From contig JAEMBT020000007.1 of the NCBI GenBank assembly GCA_018873245.2, positions 1,054,001 to 1,118,000 on the forward strand: a DNA stretch of 64,000 bases. Direction: 5' to 3'. Below are positions 44,640-57,830 of the stretch, piece by piece. The position numbers and the translations under genes were made by a program. The stretch comes from Archegozetes longisetosus. Lineage: Eukaryota > Arthropoda > Arachnida > Sarcoptiformes > Trhypochthoniidae. The notes under the pieces are model-generated. The model ran no database searches. It saw only the letters and a list, made by a program, of their open reading frames with translations, and was not told the origin of the DNA. The first letter of the stretch is position 1; each line of letters starts with the position of its first letter.

Positions 44640-47630
44640 AAATCTTATGTATCGCCTAAAAGCTATTTTTGACTGATGGTCATTATTAAGCCTCAAGCTA
44701 TTTTCGGGTCACAAACAAGTTTCAAATCCGCATGTAGTTAATGGGAAATCTATTTTTGTAATCATAACACTCAAATATGTTAACAAGCGTTTGGATGATT
44801 TAAATAGGTTCTTCTGAATAAGAGCACTTTCAATCTCACCCGCTTAATCCCATTGGAACTATTCAATATTCAAAGTATTTGATAGCTTATTTCTTCAGCT
44901 CGAAATATGCAGAAAAATCATAGCAATAATAGAGGTTTTACAATTGGTAAATCTAAGTATTAGCGAAGAACTTATAAATCTTGAATTAAATAGATTTAAA
45001 TGAAGAAAAAATATATTTAACTAAAATAATTTTCAAAATACTTTACGGTCTAAATGAAAGCGAAACAAAAGGTCTGATAATATTCATATAGTTGTAATGG
45101 AAGTTGTATAAGTGGATTCGTATCAGATGAATGAATTTTAAGAAAATTTATTATATGATTGACGTTTACAAAAATTTATCGAAAATCAATTAGTATGCAA
45201 TTAATTATGAAGAAGACAAATTTTTAACACAGTATTTTCATGGAGAGTCAATAACGCTTACAATTACAACAATATCTAAGCATCAAAAGCCCTGGATTCA
45301 TTCAGATATTCAAAATTAATATGATTCCGCCTTTGCATTTTATGAAAACTTGAAAAACCCATGAAAACATCATTTAGACCCTTCTTGACTTTTTTGACTG
45401 TCTCGGAATGAATTTCAGAAGATCTAATTACCCAGTTTCTTATTTGAGCAAAATTGATTTCAAGTATATACTATTTAATTGTATCTAGTTATTTATTGTA
45501 ACAAGCTTGAAGTCTCTAAATAATGGACACCTAGAAAAATATTTCAAGGCAATCCCTTGAAAATTTGATTTAAAACAATTTCTAAAAATCAATACTTTGT
45601 GAAACAAATTAACTTTTGAAATAGGAAATAACAAGATAATTATTTAGAATCTACTACAATAGTTTCAGCAAGTTGCGAAGTTGAGGGACTATATTCACAT
45701 TCGTGTTTTTCGCATTTTTTGAGTTTTGGCCAATAAGTTTATGAATGTTTCAATTTTCTCTTTTTATTGTAATTGATTTTAAGAGAAACGTAACAAAAAT
45801 TCTATCTAACTTTCAAGAATCAATGAAGTTTCTTACATATAAAATTACAATTTTAGCCCTATTTAGGCCGAATTCATAGCTATCCTCCTTTAATTTCTTT
45901 CGCATTCAGTTGAAGTTACATTTAGAGAACGAAATGCAACTGAACGAGAGACTAAGACCACATCAAATTTTCGTCTTCACAACAATGCCAGAAACTGATT
46001 ATTGATCTGCAGATAAACATATCTCATTCTTGAAATTTCTCTATAAATTTTTTGTGTCATTTGCCATCATTATCACTAACAGTCGAAGAATTATTTTATA
46101 GCATCTCTCTTTGCCACCCAATCGATCAAAGTGTTCTTTATTCTTAACTTTGAATTTAATAACTTTTGCCACGACCAATATTTTCTAAAAATTTAAACCT
46201 CGCAATTTAGTGAAAAATTATGGAAAACATATCTCTTATAATGAACTATCATTAATTTGTTAAATTATGATAAAAATCTTCTTTAAAATAATTGTGAAAC
46301 GATATTGTTATATTATCACGAGAACAATTCTACAATCAGTTTTCGAAATAGTTTTCCAGGTTATATTTTTAAAAATCGAATTAGAATGTTGAATATAGAA
46401 TTTCCTGTTTATTCATGCAACCAAAGATTTAATAAAAGATAAGATTTTGTACACTAAAGCATATATGAGCGAACTTAAACCAACATCTAGACTCATCAAT
46501 TCATTCACAGATCGAAAATTATGCTTACCGAAATTTTCTAGAAGAAATTTGAAACAGAATTTTTAAAAACTCAAAGCTCTGCCTCCTCAATGAATATGGA
46601 TGATTCATTTTTAGAATCGTGTGAGTTTCATTTATAATCAACAAATCTTTGATAATTGTAGCATCATTTTTTCTTGTTCGATTTGTTTCAGTTGACGTAA
46701 TATAATGTTGGGATGTATTAAGAACTGATAGTGACTATTCATTATTATAGTTGCATTTTAATGAATAAACACGTTATTAATTAGTAAATTGTCACAATAA
46801 AATTTTGCAATCCATGTTTAGCTAAAACTGAAAAGAGTTATGCTCTGTCTATATTAAGGCTTGGTTTACAAACTTCAAACAAAGAAACAGTATGTATTAT
46901 TTGAAAATTTACGATAATAATAATATAATGCAAGCTGTGGCTAAGTATTATTATATAACTTATGAATACTACTTTTCATTTAGCTCAAATCAATTATAAT
47001 GGCAATTGTAAGTCATTCGTTTATTTTGCCGTCTTATGTCTTGCATATACTGTCTTGCACCTTCTGAACAATAAGAGTAACCAGGGCAATTGTATTTTTC
47101 CACAATAAAGTTGCAATAAGTTGATAATCGACTTTGATGCGACAAAGTAAATGACGATTAAAGTAAACTATAGTTGAAAAAAGTTTTATATATCTAACTC
47201 TCAAAGATTTTTCGTCAATCATATTCTACTTGATTATGTTGTTGCTAACTATAAACTATAAATACGAGCAAAACATAACTGAATTATATGTTGTTTTTTT
47301 GCGATTTGTATTTCGTTATTAATATTTGGAAACTTGAGAAAAATTCAATTATTATGTTCAGTTTTCAAGGCAATTCAGTTTCATTTCGTTGAAAAAGTGC
47401 TTAAATACAAGCTATATCATTACTGACTGAAAATTTGTGATTCGATAGAAATATATTTTCATAAAATAAACTTAAAAAATGTTAAAGAATGTCTATTAAA
47501 ATAAATAATAGTAAGGTTACAGCTTAGTCTTCAAGTTCAAGATTATTCTCCAGTTTTATAGTTGAAGAATCATAAGTATGTAATGGATTAAATCCAATTT
47601 GTTCTGTTGGTCATATGCATTACTATCGAT
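44640..47630. other. Intergenic, no gene seen
   Basis: 3 kb of AT-rich sequence. A 62-codon minus-strand frame at 47034-47222 has no recognisable content. Confidence 0.35.
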
Positions 47631-47635
47631 TTTTT

Positions 47636-49211
47636 TCAAAATCTTCGCTGTTTATTGGTGATAATTCTTTGATTACTCCTTCCAAAAGTGTTCGTTATTG
47701 TATTGTTCAGGTTTAAGTAACCTTTTAACCAGTTTAATAAATTTTCAAACCAAATATGAATCGAGTCAATGGAGAAACCAAACAAATACTCAAAATTGAA
47801 GTGATATAACAAAGAAATTCGATTGTCTCAATCTTTGATTTATAAATATAAATGGTTTTGGTTCTATAGGCATCGATATCATAAGTACAGTTTCTTCTTG
47901 TTCTCTAATCTCAGAGGAGATGACTAGTAGTTTATAAATATATTTCACGTAATCGTTTTTTGAGCATTCAAGAAAACATAATTTATCCATATTTTCGACA
48001 GATTGGTCGGTTAGTTTAAATTTAGCGAATCTTGCCATATCCCATTCGAATACATTTATATCATCCATTATTTCGTTATATTCTTTTATACACGTTCTTA
48101 AACGACAGTTACGAATGCAATCCTTTTGAGATAAATACTCAGTTTCCATTGTACATTCAATACAATTGGTTTCATAAGGGCTTGGAAGTAAATGATACGT
48201 ATTCGCTAAATACGACAATGAATAAGAATGATAAGATAGTATTGAAATTTTATCCAATTCGAGACCTGTTGGTATACTGTGCCAGTCATGTATAAACAGT
48301 CAGACTTCGTTATCATGAACTATTTTACTCAAGTTGAGTAGTAGAAAGAGAATTCTTTCATTTTTAAGTGTTTTAGATCTATTTTCTTCAGAAAATAATT
48401 ATAATGGTAAAATATTTCTATTCTAAACAAACTCGATTAAAAATCAAATAAATTGAGTTTAACCAGGTCTTATAGCGATCTTTTTCTGACATTTATTCTG
48501 AGATATTTTGGGAAATCAAAGAGGTGATCAATCAATGATTTTTCATTTTTCATTTTGCAAATTTACACAAACCAAGCAACATAAGTTTGTCCGGTTCCTC
48601 AACCTCCTGCTAATAACTGAAGCTTCTGCTCACCTTGGATCACAGGAAACTTTATCTTTATTCGATTTACCAATTATGAAATATAAAACAGTTTACCTTA
48701 TGAAAATATCTACTATAAGTTCAGGATTTTTTTTGTTATGGGGCTTGTTTTATAGAAAATTTTTTATAATTCCTCAATCTAATTATATTCATTCTACTAT
48801 ATTCTCAATGCAATTAAAACGTTACACATTTGATAAGCGAGTTAATTGTGTAGCAATAATAGTGACAATTTATTGAGATGGTAAGTGATTTTAAGACATG
48901 TGCCGTAATCAATTCTTCTATTTTCTATCTGCCGTTATCGAAGATTCTTTGATGAGACATATAGATTTTATGCGATCAAACACTTCAATTAAAGACATTC
49001 CATTTGTAGAGTTACTAAACTGTCCGCGAATGATAATTGCAGCCAAATCTCTATCATAATCATCAAATTGTGTTTCAGTTGAAACTATTGTTGGATAACT
49101 TAAGAGATGACAAATCGTATATATTTGGCAAATACAGCCTATCGACAAAATGATATAGAAGACAATAACAATCACAAGACGTTTCGAAGAATTTTGCTCA
49201 ACTCGAAACAT
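47636..49211 (-). pseudogene. DEG/ENaC (amiloride-sensitive sodium channel) family gene, frameshifted
   Basis: Amino-terminal exon 49211-48918 encodes MFRVEQNSSKRL, a membrane helix (IVIVFYIILSIGCICQIYTI) and LLSYPTIVSTETQFD, as expected for the first transmembrane segment of DEG/ENaC channels. From about 48295 to 47790 the frame gives LFIHDWHSIP, LLPSPYETNC and a cysteine-rich stretch (CIECTMETEYLSQKDCIRNC); the LPSPY-x-T-x-C motif is typical of the extracellular domain. After a stop in a TTTT run at about 47797, the +1 frame continues EYLFGFSIDSIHIWFENLL, matching the second membrane segment (GxS filter region), and ends at 47636. The middle extracellular part could not be assembled between 48300 and 48918, and a stop precedes LFIHDW. 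Either a pseudogene or a divergent gene with sequence errors. Confidence 0.55.
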
Positions 49212-49249
49212 TCTGTTTTCAATTAATTTTTGAATTTTTCATTTCAATA

Positions 49250-50180
49250 AAGAATTAAGAAGCTTTGAATTAATATTGAACAAAATGAAATAACTAGAAT
49301 TAACAAAAAATATTTTAATATTTTGCTAACACCCTCGTATACACAGAACACTCTCAGTTTTAATTTAGATCAAAGTTGAGGGTTAGCTCGGCATTCAAAG
49401 ATACTCCTCATGATAGTAAAACCTAAAATAGCTCTTATAACTCAAAATATCGGAGTGCTCGAGCTGGTACTAATAATTTTGTCTCGGTATACGATTAAAA
49501 CTGAGACTCAAAAGTGAGGTTCTTAGAAAATTCATAGAGTTATGGCTAGCGTCATATAATAAAGTTTATGTTAGTAGAATGGTATTTTAACTTTTATCAT
49601 ATGAACAGTGAATGGGAGTCTGAAATTCGCTATTTTGTCTTATTCGCTGTTTTGTTGCACACGTTCATTTTGTTTTCGCTTTTATTGATTGGCTTCTATA
49701 TCTCGTTTATGTTATTAAATCATGAGCATTTTTCTCAATATTAATAATTTTTTCTTTTGTTATTACAATGAATTCATGTAAGAATACTTTCCTCTCCATC
49801 TTATATATTTATTTCATACTGACTTGCCAGTCATGTGATAAAAACATTTATCTGACACAATCTCAATTTATAAAGTTAACATTTATCAAATTTTATTGGA
49901 GATCTATTTGTATATAATTTCTCGTGAACATAACAGATGTTCATAATAATTATTTCAAAAGATTCAGGTGACATCCACGAGTAAATAATGTGTTTTGTAC
50001 AAATTCAATTCGGCAAACTAATTGTATCTATCAAGTTTTTCCTGCAAATGCTTCAGGCTTTCAAATTTTGTATTCGAGAGAATATTTCAAAAATTTTTGT
50101 TATAAACAGAGAAAACTTAACTCAAGCAATCGAAATAAACTTATGAGCGGCCTGTCTTGCATTACAGTTGCTGAAAAAAA
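49250..50180. other. Intergenic, no gene seen
   Basis: No supported feature. Confidence 0.35.
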
Positions 50181-50184
50181 AAAG

Positions 50185-50414
50185 TAGAATAGTAAAGTTG
50201 GTTTTCACTGCAACGTGAAAAACTTAGTGAAAACAGACTTAGCGTAATCAAAAAGTTTTGTATGAAAAGTTTTGCGATTAAAACGCATGTAAAGACACTG
50301 AATCATGATCTCTTACTCATTAAAGTAAGCATCAAGTACTCAGTGATGTTACGCAAAGTTGACTTTGAAGCTAAGATTTTCACGTTGCAGTGAAAACCAG
50401 CTCTACTATCCTAT
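50185..50414. mobile_element. Short MITE
   Basis: The arms of about 40 bp contain TGGTTTTCACTGCAACGTGA on the left and the complement TCACGTTGCAGTGAAAACCA on the right. They extend outward to TAGAATAG / CTATCCTA. Length 230 bp; no coding capacity. Confidence 0.7.
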
Positions 50415-50419
50415 TTTTT

Positions 50420-52160
50420 CGGTAGCTATACATTGAAAATACATTGAATAAAGTATCGAAACACTAATTATAATTTATCGATTAAATTTATTCAAAATTT
50501 CTTGAAATTTTTTATAATTCTTTAAGAATTTGAAAAATTTTGAGTAAATTCAAGAATTCTGGGAAAATTTTAAGAAATACAATGATTTTAGAAAGAAATT
50601 ATTCAGTAAATTCTCTCAAAACTAAAATAGTCATTTTCGAAAATTGAAGAGATATTCAAATTTTCACTTTAAAATTTACATTGTTAAGTACAATTTAAAA
50701 GTAAGTAAGTTTGCACAAACATAAAAGCTTGCCAACACCGTTGTATTCTGCTGTAATAGCGCACGTACTTCTATTGGTTAAACTTAGTAAATTGCTTATT
50801 GTGTCAAAAAAATTAAAACTAGAAATTAAACTAATAATTTATTAATAATAGCGATCGTAACGTGAGTGGCGGCCAATCTTTCGATTAATGAACTCAAAAT
50901 ACATTATACTTGGCGTCCCAATGCTTTTTCAGTGTATTTCAGTTATATTGTAGGATAAACTGATCGTTAGAATATAATAAATTATTTACTGTTAGTCATT
51001 ACTTATTTAAAAAGAATTTCAGTCACTGTTTCCAATGAGTTTAAGATTCTATTTCGAAGATTCATTTCTATTAATAGTTTCCATGAATATAATAAAGGTC
51101 TTAAAATCGAAATAAGACTTTTCAAATGATCATAGCCTTACAATTTGTCAACTTATTTCAACAAGTTCAACACTAAATTGTAGTTAAATGATTAAAAGGC
51201 TAGAAATTAGTGGTGGCGTTTTATTTGATAGTCAATTTGTTTCCCGGTGTATTCAGTATTACTCTTCGATAAACGTTCGATTCTCTTACAGTACTTTTGA
51301 ATGGTCTGTTTAAAATAAAAAATCCCTATAATTATCTCTTTATCGAGTGTCAGCGAAGAGTTTTATCTGTAGTGAAATACTTGAAATTCTAATCAAAAAG
51401 ATTCTCTTAGTGGCGAGAATCAGCGATTTTCGCTAGTTTATCTTTGAAAATTCCTGGAAATACTGGCAGAAGCGACAAATACAGGCACTAAACTTATTTT
51501 CATATGGAAAAACGAACAAACAAGTTTTAATTGACAAATTATAGTCAATCACAAGTGCCTAACTCGAACCATTATTCAATCAAATGACTCGAACTTCAGA
51601 TCACGATTGGTGATCTGAGAACCGAAACAAGTGATTCGGAGTGGTGCGAGTGATCAAAGTTGATGAGATTAATTGAATTTCACATATTCAAGGAGTAAGT
51701 GCACACAAATATCCTGAATTCGGAATAAATTCAGAAAATTTTTATATTTAATTATTTATATTTCGCACTATGAAACCGTTTACCAACTATAAGTACTAAG
51801 TGAATAAATTTTTAAAAATTTTCGAAATCCCTAATCTATGTAGAGTTTGAAGAGACATGTCATCACCAAGTCTAGTGCAGAAATATCTTCTAACAAAGAA
51901 GTTATTGCTATAATAGTTGTCGTTATAGGACAGCCATTATATAAGTATATGCTAAAAACTCATGGCCTTCAGCTCTATAGTGGTGATCTTATCAAACAGT
52001 ATATGTAAACATAAACTTCGGTTATCCATGAGTATAATCCCGAAAGGAATTGGTTTTCTAACTCTTTTCTAAATCAAAATAAAACTATTTTATTGTTGAA
52101 CTTCTGTTGCCTCGTGCTATAAGTATGGAACTCAATAAAGAGCATGTTCGTGTCATAATT
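50420..52160. other. Intergenic, no gene seen
   Basis: AT-rich; no recognisable feature. Confidence 0.35.
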
Positions 52161-52169
52161 TTGAGAATA

Positions 52170-52255
52170 TAACTTCAGAGCAGCGGGCGGAGGCGTTCTC
52201 GAGGTGGCAGGAAAGATTGGAACGGGTCAAAGATCTTGGGGAGATTATATTATCC
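52170..52255 (+). pseudogene. Possible retroelement relic
   Basis: A short GC-rich island translates as SEQRAEAFSRWQERLERVKD. An A-x-x-RWQERW-like segment is common near the C-terminus of non-LTR reverse transcriptase polyproteins after the RNase H region. Only about 28 codons are readable, so this is a weak guess. Confidence 0.18.
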
Positions 52256-52572
52256 ATTTCTAAACTAATTTTTTAAAATTTTTTCTTAATAAAGCTTAGA
52301 CCACGAATTTTTGGAGTATACTTATATAAACATAGCTAGAAAATTAATAATTGCTGTTTTCAAATAAATAAAAAGCTTTTAGATTTTTTTTCACTTTATT
52401 GTTAAAACAAATCGTTTGATACTATGCCTAATTTTACAAGACTATTAAAGTGCTAACTTTTTGTCATCAAAAAAGAACTAATAAAAACACTTTTCTCTAT
52501 CTAAACCAATGTTTATTTTTTCTGTTTGATAATGAAAAAATGTTGTTACAATATTTTCAATCTACAAAACTT

Positions 52573-55396
52573 TTAAGGTATCTTAAAGCTAGTAATAGTC
52601 GTGTAATTAATTGAATCAACTTTACTATATTTTTCATTGATGAAATTAAATACGAGATTTTTAAGTTCATCTCCAAATAATGAGTTTTGAGGACTAGCTT
52701 TGTCATTTGCTGTGAAAAACTCGCTCAATTGACTAGAATTTTGCCAATTTATAGTTGAATTCTCATCAAAACATGAGTTTCTTATTACATATGCATCTAT
52801 TAAAGATGAAAGGTTTTTCAACGTCTCAGAGACTGAACAATTTTTATCTTTGATTTGTACGAGAAGTGATGTTTTGGATATCTCATCGTTTGGTGTCGAG
52901 AAGACGATCTCTTCTGAAAAATAATGTACTCAAAGTTAAGTCATAAAATGTTTTTCAATTCTCAATAACTTCGAATCTGATATTTTAAAGTGAATAAAAC
53001 TATAAAACTAGTCAGAAAATAGTTTTTGTACCGTCAATTACAATAAAAGATTTCTGTTTTGATGTCGTAGAGATACGAAAAATATCCAAAACTTGTCTTC
53101 CACTCAAATTTTTTAGACAATCAACTGTTGAACAGTTCGTTTTGAAGAGAAAACTTTTTCGATTAATTTTTGATTGTTGTGAAAAACTTATTCTGTTATA
53201 TAATTTTGATTCGAAAATCCACGCGCTCTTAATTAGTCGCGAATATTCACAATTGTTTATCAGAGCCATTATAATGTTTGCATCTGGACCGAAAACAGTT
53301 ATCTTATTCTTATCACCGCCAAATGAATTAATATTATCTCTAATCCATTGAATGGACACAATGACATCCCATAAGCCGTAATTACCATGACTTGAATTGG
53401 CGTTACTGTTTGCTAATAAATCCAATGTTAGAAAACCAAAAGCATTGAGTCTGTAATTAATCGAAACAAAAACTGAATTCATAGTTTGAGCCAAATATCC
53501 ATTTGGTCTAAATGGTTGATGACCAGATCCTTCCTCAAGACTTCCGTGTATGTAAAGCATCACATTTAGATTTGCCTTAAAATATATGCAAAATTAATCT
53601 TTAAAATTGGGTTAAAATTTGAGACTTATACTTTGATTATATTCATTACGAGTAAATGATCCCAAGCGAATATAATAGATTTCTACATTTTGCATTGAAA
53701 CTTCAATTAAAAAGTGAACATTAGTTATTAGCGAGAAAAGTTTTAATGTTGCTATTCAAACAACAAAAGTAACACCAGTAATAGAAATGATTTAATCCTC
53801 ACTGAGAAAAATGAGAAATTCATTATTGTCTAGTAGATAATATCACTTCTAAACAGTCTTAATAGATATTTGATGTCATTTGTTATGGTTATAACTACCT
53901 AAGAAGAATTGATTTCACTTCCTTTCTCTCATATATACAATGGATCAAATAGTTGTTTATTCTTGACATTGGGATTAATAATTGATAAAAATGACATACC
54001 AGCTCTATAATAGGCACTGCTCGAAAGTTTCATTAGAAGATGGATACTTGACATAATACTAAATTGTGATATTTTTCTATATCTTAATTTATGTAAGGCA
54101 TTTTATCATTCAGATTAAAATTCTATGTATTAGGCGATAATTATAGGTTCACATTTTTGCAATCAGCATTTCAAAAAGAAAGGTGATAAAAGTACTTTAA
54201 CCTTTAGGTTAGAGTTCGAGCAATTGTTTCATTATCAGTTTAAATCATCGGTAACTCACCGAATCATCTATTCTCGGAGTCCACACATTTAGATACAAAC
54301 AGTCTTCTTCACCAATTATTTCATCGTTAGTCGTGTTAATTTGCAAGCATACAGAGGAAAAATGATTTGCATAGTAGTAAGTATTATTAGTCTGGCACTG
54401 AATCTGGTGTTTATCCAAAGGTATTGGTCGAGACCAACGGAGACAGCCAATAGGTGGTAATGCATATGGAATACCCTATTAAAAGTTAGATAAATGTTCA
54501 AATCGTTAGATTTAAAAGACAAATTTATTATTCCTATGTAATAAAGGAATACTTTTCCAATTATTTAATTTTGAACAGTGAAGCTGTAACTGCCAAAAAA
54601 GCCTATTTTTCATTTTATCACAAACTGATTTGGTCAGTAAGTATCCATAGCTTTTCTTTCTTGATGCACACACAAGACACAATAATTAAATTTTTCGATC
54701 AAGTTAATAGTCGAAGATGAAACAACTCGAAATAAACTAATCTTGTTAGTTTAAAGTATCGAAAGCTTAACTTGTTTAAATATTTCTATAGTTCTTCACT
54801 CTTATAATCTGCTTACTTTCTCTAAGATAATTCCGTAATTTTCCTAAACTTTCATCTCTTATATCATAATTAACTACTTGGAATATGTTGATTAAATTAT
54901 AAATAAAATTTTCATCTAATAAACATACATAACTGTTTGCATACAAATTACTATTATTTTATTCTATCAGAAACACATTGTCGCGAGAATTAGAATGACA
55001 TACTTTGAAAACGAACGAATTTTCTTCAACCAAACCAATTATTTTTGCGCATTCAGTCTCAACAGTGACTGCTTTTTCAAACGGTGATAATGGCATCAAA
55101 TCGTTGTTCAGATTGTTGTCGTTTGCGCCAAATTTATTCCATAAAATATTTGAAATATTTATACGAAATGTATATTTATTGCAAACAATTGTCACAATTG
55201 ATAGCAAACAAAATCCCAAAAGTAAAGCAAATATTCGCGTCAATAAAGACGAATACGCTTTGTTTACTCTCGTTTGTGGTAATAAATCATTTGATTCCTT
55301 TAAAACCTGTTCATCACTTTGTATGTATTGATAATAAATGAGATCACAGTCTTTGTCATCAATAGATATATATCTATGACTTGTTTTCAAATGCAT
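52573..55396 (-). CDS. Membrane-anchored, catalytically dead carboxylesterase-like protein (gene B)
   Basis: Paralogue of gene A in inverted orientation. Exons 55396-55004, 54475-54260, 53575-53032 and 52913-52573 (GT-AG, in frame) give 497 residues. Layout is as in A: cytoplasmic N-terminus, one membrane helix at about 53-73, and an ectodomain with GIPYALPP, EEDCLYLNVWTP, NYRLNAFGF and GNYGLWD. The serine elbow again reads GPDAN and the oxyanion hole HGS. Exon 1 and most of exon 3 are nearly identical to A, while exon 2, the end of exon 3 and exon 4 differ at many residues. Intron 2 is 684 bp against 2261 bp in A. A TATA-like run lies at 55432-55443. Both genes look intact, so both are probably expressed and under purifying selection (inference). 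Confidence 0.85.
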
Positions 55397-57830
55397 TACT
55401 TTTCAGATTTGATAACTTTTTCCGTTATATATATTTATATATAAACGCAATTTTAGAGTACATTTGATTTATTCACTGAAAATAAATATTGTATGAGAAA
55501 AACGAAACATGTCTTCTTTTTCTTGTATAATATATTTATTTCTTTCAAAATTTGATCCATTTTCGTTCAGTTTAAATCTTGTTTTGCAATTTTGTTGGTT
55601 AAATATTTTTTTTGCTTTTATATAAGCCTTTTGTTATGAGTTATGCCAACAATTTTTTGTAATCAATCCTCTAATGATGCTTCGGATCTGTTGATAGGCA
55701 AACATTTTTTGAAAATAGTTTCCTCTAAGTGAAAATTAGTCTAAATTAGTCTAAAATGGTATACTTTTTTATGAAAAATTAAGGAAATAATTGTAATTAA
55801 GGATCATAAAAATATAATCGAATAAAATGTACCTGAAATTATTCTCTAAAACTGTAGATGAATGCAAAGTTTTCATATAAGTGCATGCTTTCAAAGTGAC
55901 ATGCAAATGGAAAACAAAATCAATGTTCGCAAACTTTTTTTATGAGTCCAACTATTTATTATTCTTTAATTTATAGTAAAGTTAGCTTTTACTCAAAGTG
56001 CACACAATGGGACGAGTAATTCATTTACATTACTTTCAGACTTAATGTCTTTCTTTTCTTCTCTGCTAAACAAAGAGAAAGTTGAGAACAATCGCAAGTT
56101 TTCGCCTAAACAAAAATGCATTAAATAAATGAAGACATCGAGCGTTAAGAGCCTTAAGGGATGTATAAATCGCTAATCAATTTTGATTGTATGCACTAAT
56201 GGCCAATAAGAGTGTGATATCGTTGGATAAAACTGAAGTATCTCAACTCTAACTAAATTATTGGCAGTCATTATATAAACTCTATTTTATTACAGGTATT
56301 TATCAAATAATAAAACAAAGTTATTTTTAACTCTTCAAATTTGATTGCGTAATAATTGTATAATGGAATGGTTCTATTACAGATGTGAGAAATCATTTTA
56401 AAAATTTCAGCAACTTTAAGTCAAATTCTGATTCTCACTGCAGATTCTGCCATTAGTTAAAAGTTGTATGATGCACAATAATTTGCTATATATTCATTAA
56501 CAATAATTAATATAATTTTTGCTAAATCTAGTAAAGTAACAGACTGGGGGAAAATTCTATAGATCTCTACAGTTAATCAATAATTTTAACCTCAAATGTA
56601 GAAATAAAGTATTTTAAGTCCTTTAAAAAAATTTTAGGTTCAATCGGTTTTTCTAAAGGAATATTTGAGAACAGAAGTATTAAGTTTCAAATCGATCTCT
56701 TGCTCACTTTATTTACAGAGAGGAAATTCATTCAATATTGAAGCAGTGAATCCTAACAGTAAACTGACTTAATATAAATCGAGAAATATTGCAATTTTGT
56801 GAACTGGGTATACAAAAGTAATCTTGTGTGGCAATAATTTTTGTTTGTTATTCGTGGCGATATAATTGGATTTTATTACTTGATTTGAGTAAAAATTGTG
56901 CACAAAATGACAAAATTAAAATAAGCTGGATAGCATTTTCGGTGGAAAAGAAATCAAAAACATGATAGAACGCTAAACTACACTCCCAATAATACTTTAA
57001 AAACCACAATATGTTATATTCATTATGAATGATTGTATTGATCGTCAATCATTTAATTTAATGATTTTAAGAAAATGGTAGATTCACTTTTAAAAACTTA
57101 TTGATACATGAAATAATATTCTTAGACTTCTTATTTTGTGTAACAGAAACACATCGGGTATTGAAGACCTTCACAAAAGCTGTATAACTGCTTAAAACGC
57201 ATTTCTATGATATGCAACACAGATACTGATGTGTCTGTTCAAATGTGATTATAAATTATTGCACGGTTTCAAATATTTGTCAGATTGAGAACAATGTTTG
57301 TCATAAGTTTTTTTCTTAGTTTTTATTCAATGAGAATAAAGATACATAGATTTAACAAAAGATACAAAACAAAATCAAAACTACTCAGAAAAATCTTGTT
57401 ATCATGCAATGTGATGTATGTATACAAGAAGAGTCACTCTCCTGCATTGTAAAAATGTAACACTTATCATATAATTTATTTGATTAATCATAGAAATCAA
57501 CCACAAGAAAATATAGTGACCAAATACTTACGTTATTGCGATCAAAAAGCAGATACCTCTTAAAAGAAGAGTAATCAAATTTTCATTACTTCTTCAATAG
57601 AATCATAGTTTCTAGTTATCAAATAACAAACTTTTCGAACAGAACTTTTATAATATTGTTGCTGTTAAGTGATCACATAATATGTCGTGACTGAATTAGA
57701 TGAGTGCTGGCGTTCAAGTGAGACTCAATCGAAGACAAGTAAATGTGTAGCGAGTATTTCACGCCAACAAATATCCTCCGCATCGCATCACATGCGTTCT
57801 CAACATTACTATATATATGATAAGTAAAGA
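55397..57830 (-). promoter_or_regulatory. Duplicated 5' flank of gene B
   Basis: The first 200 bp upstream of the start are almost identical to the flank of gene A, including the TATA-like run. Farther out, 56030-56230 (AGAACAATCGCAAGTTTTCG) and 57600-57830 match blocks at 14370-14580 and 12940-13140 near gene A in the same relative order. Sequence between these blocks (for example 56240-57590) is diverged and shows no gene. Confidence 0.55.

Noticed and set aside
47034-47222. 62-codon minus-strand frame
   Set aside because: No recognisable feature; consistent with chance.
54316-54522. 68-codon minus-strand frame over exon 2 of gene B
   Set aside because: Wrong frame of the exon that encodes GIPYALPP...EDCLYLNVWTP.
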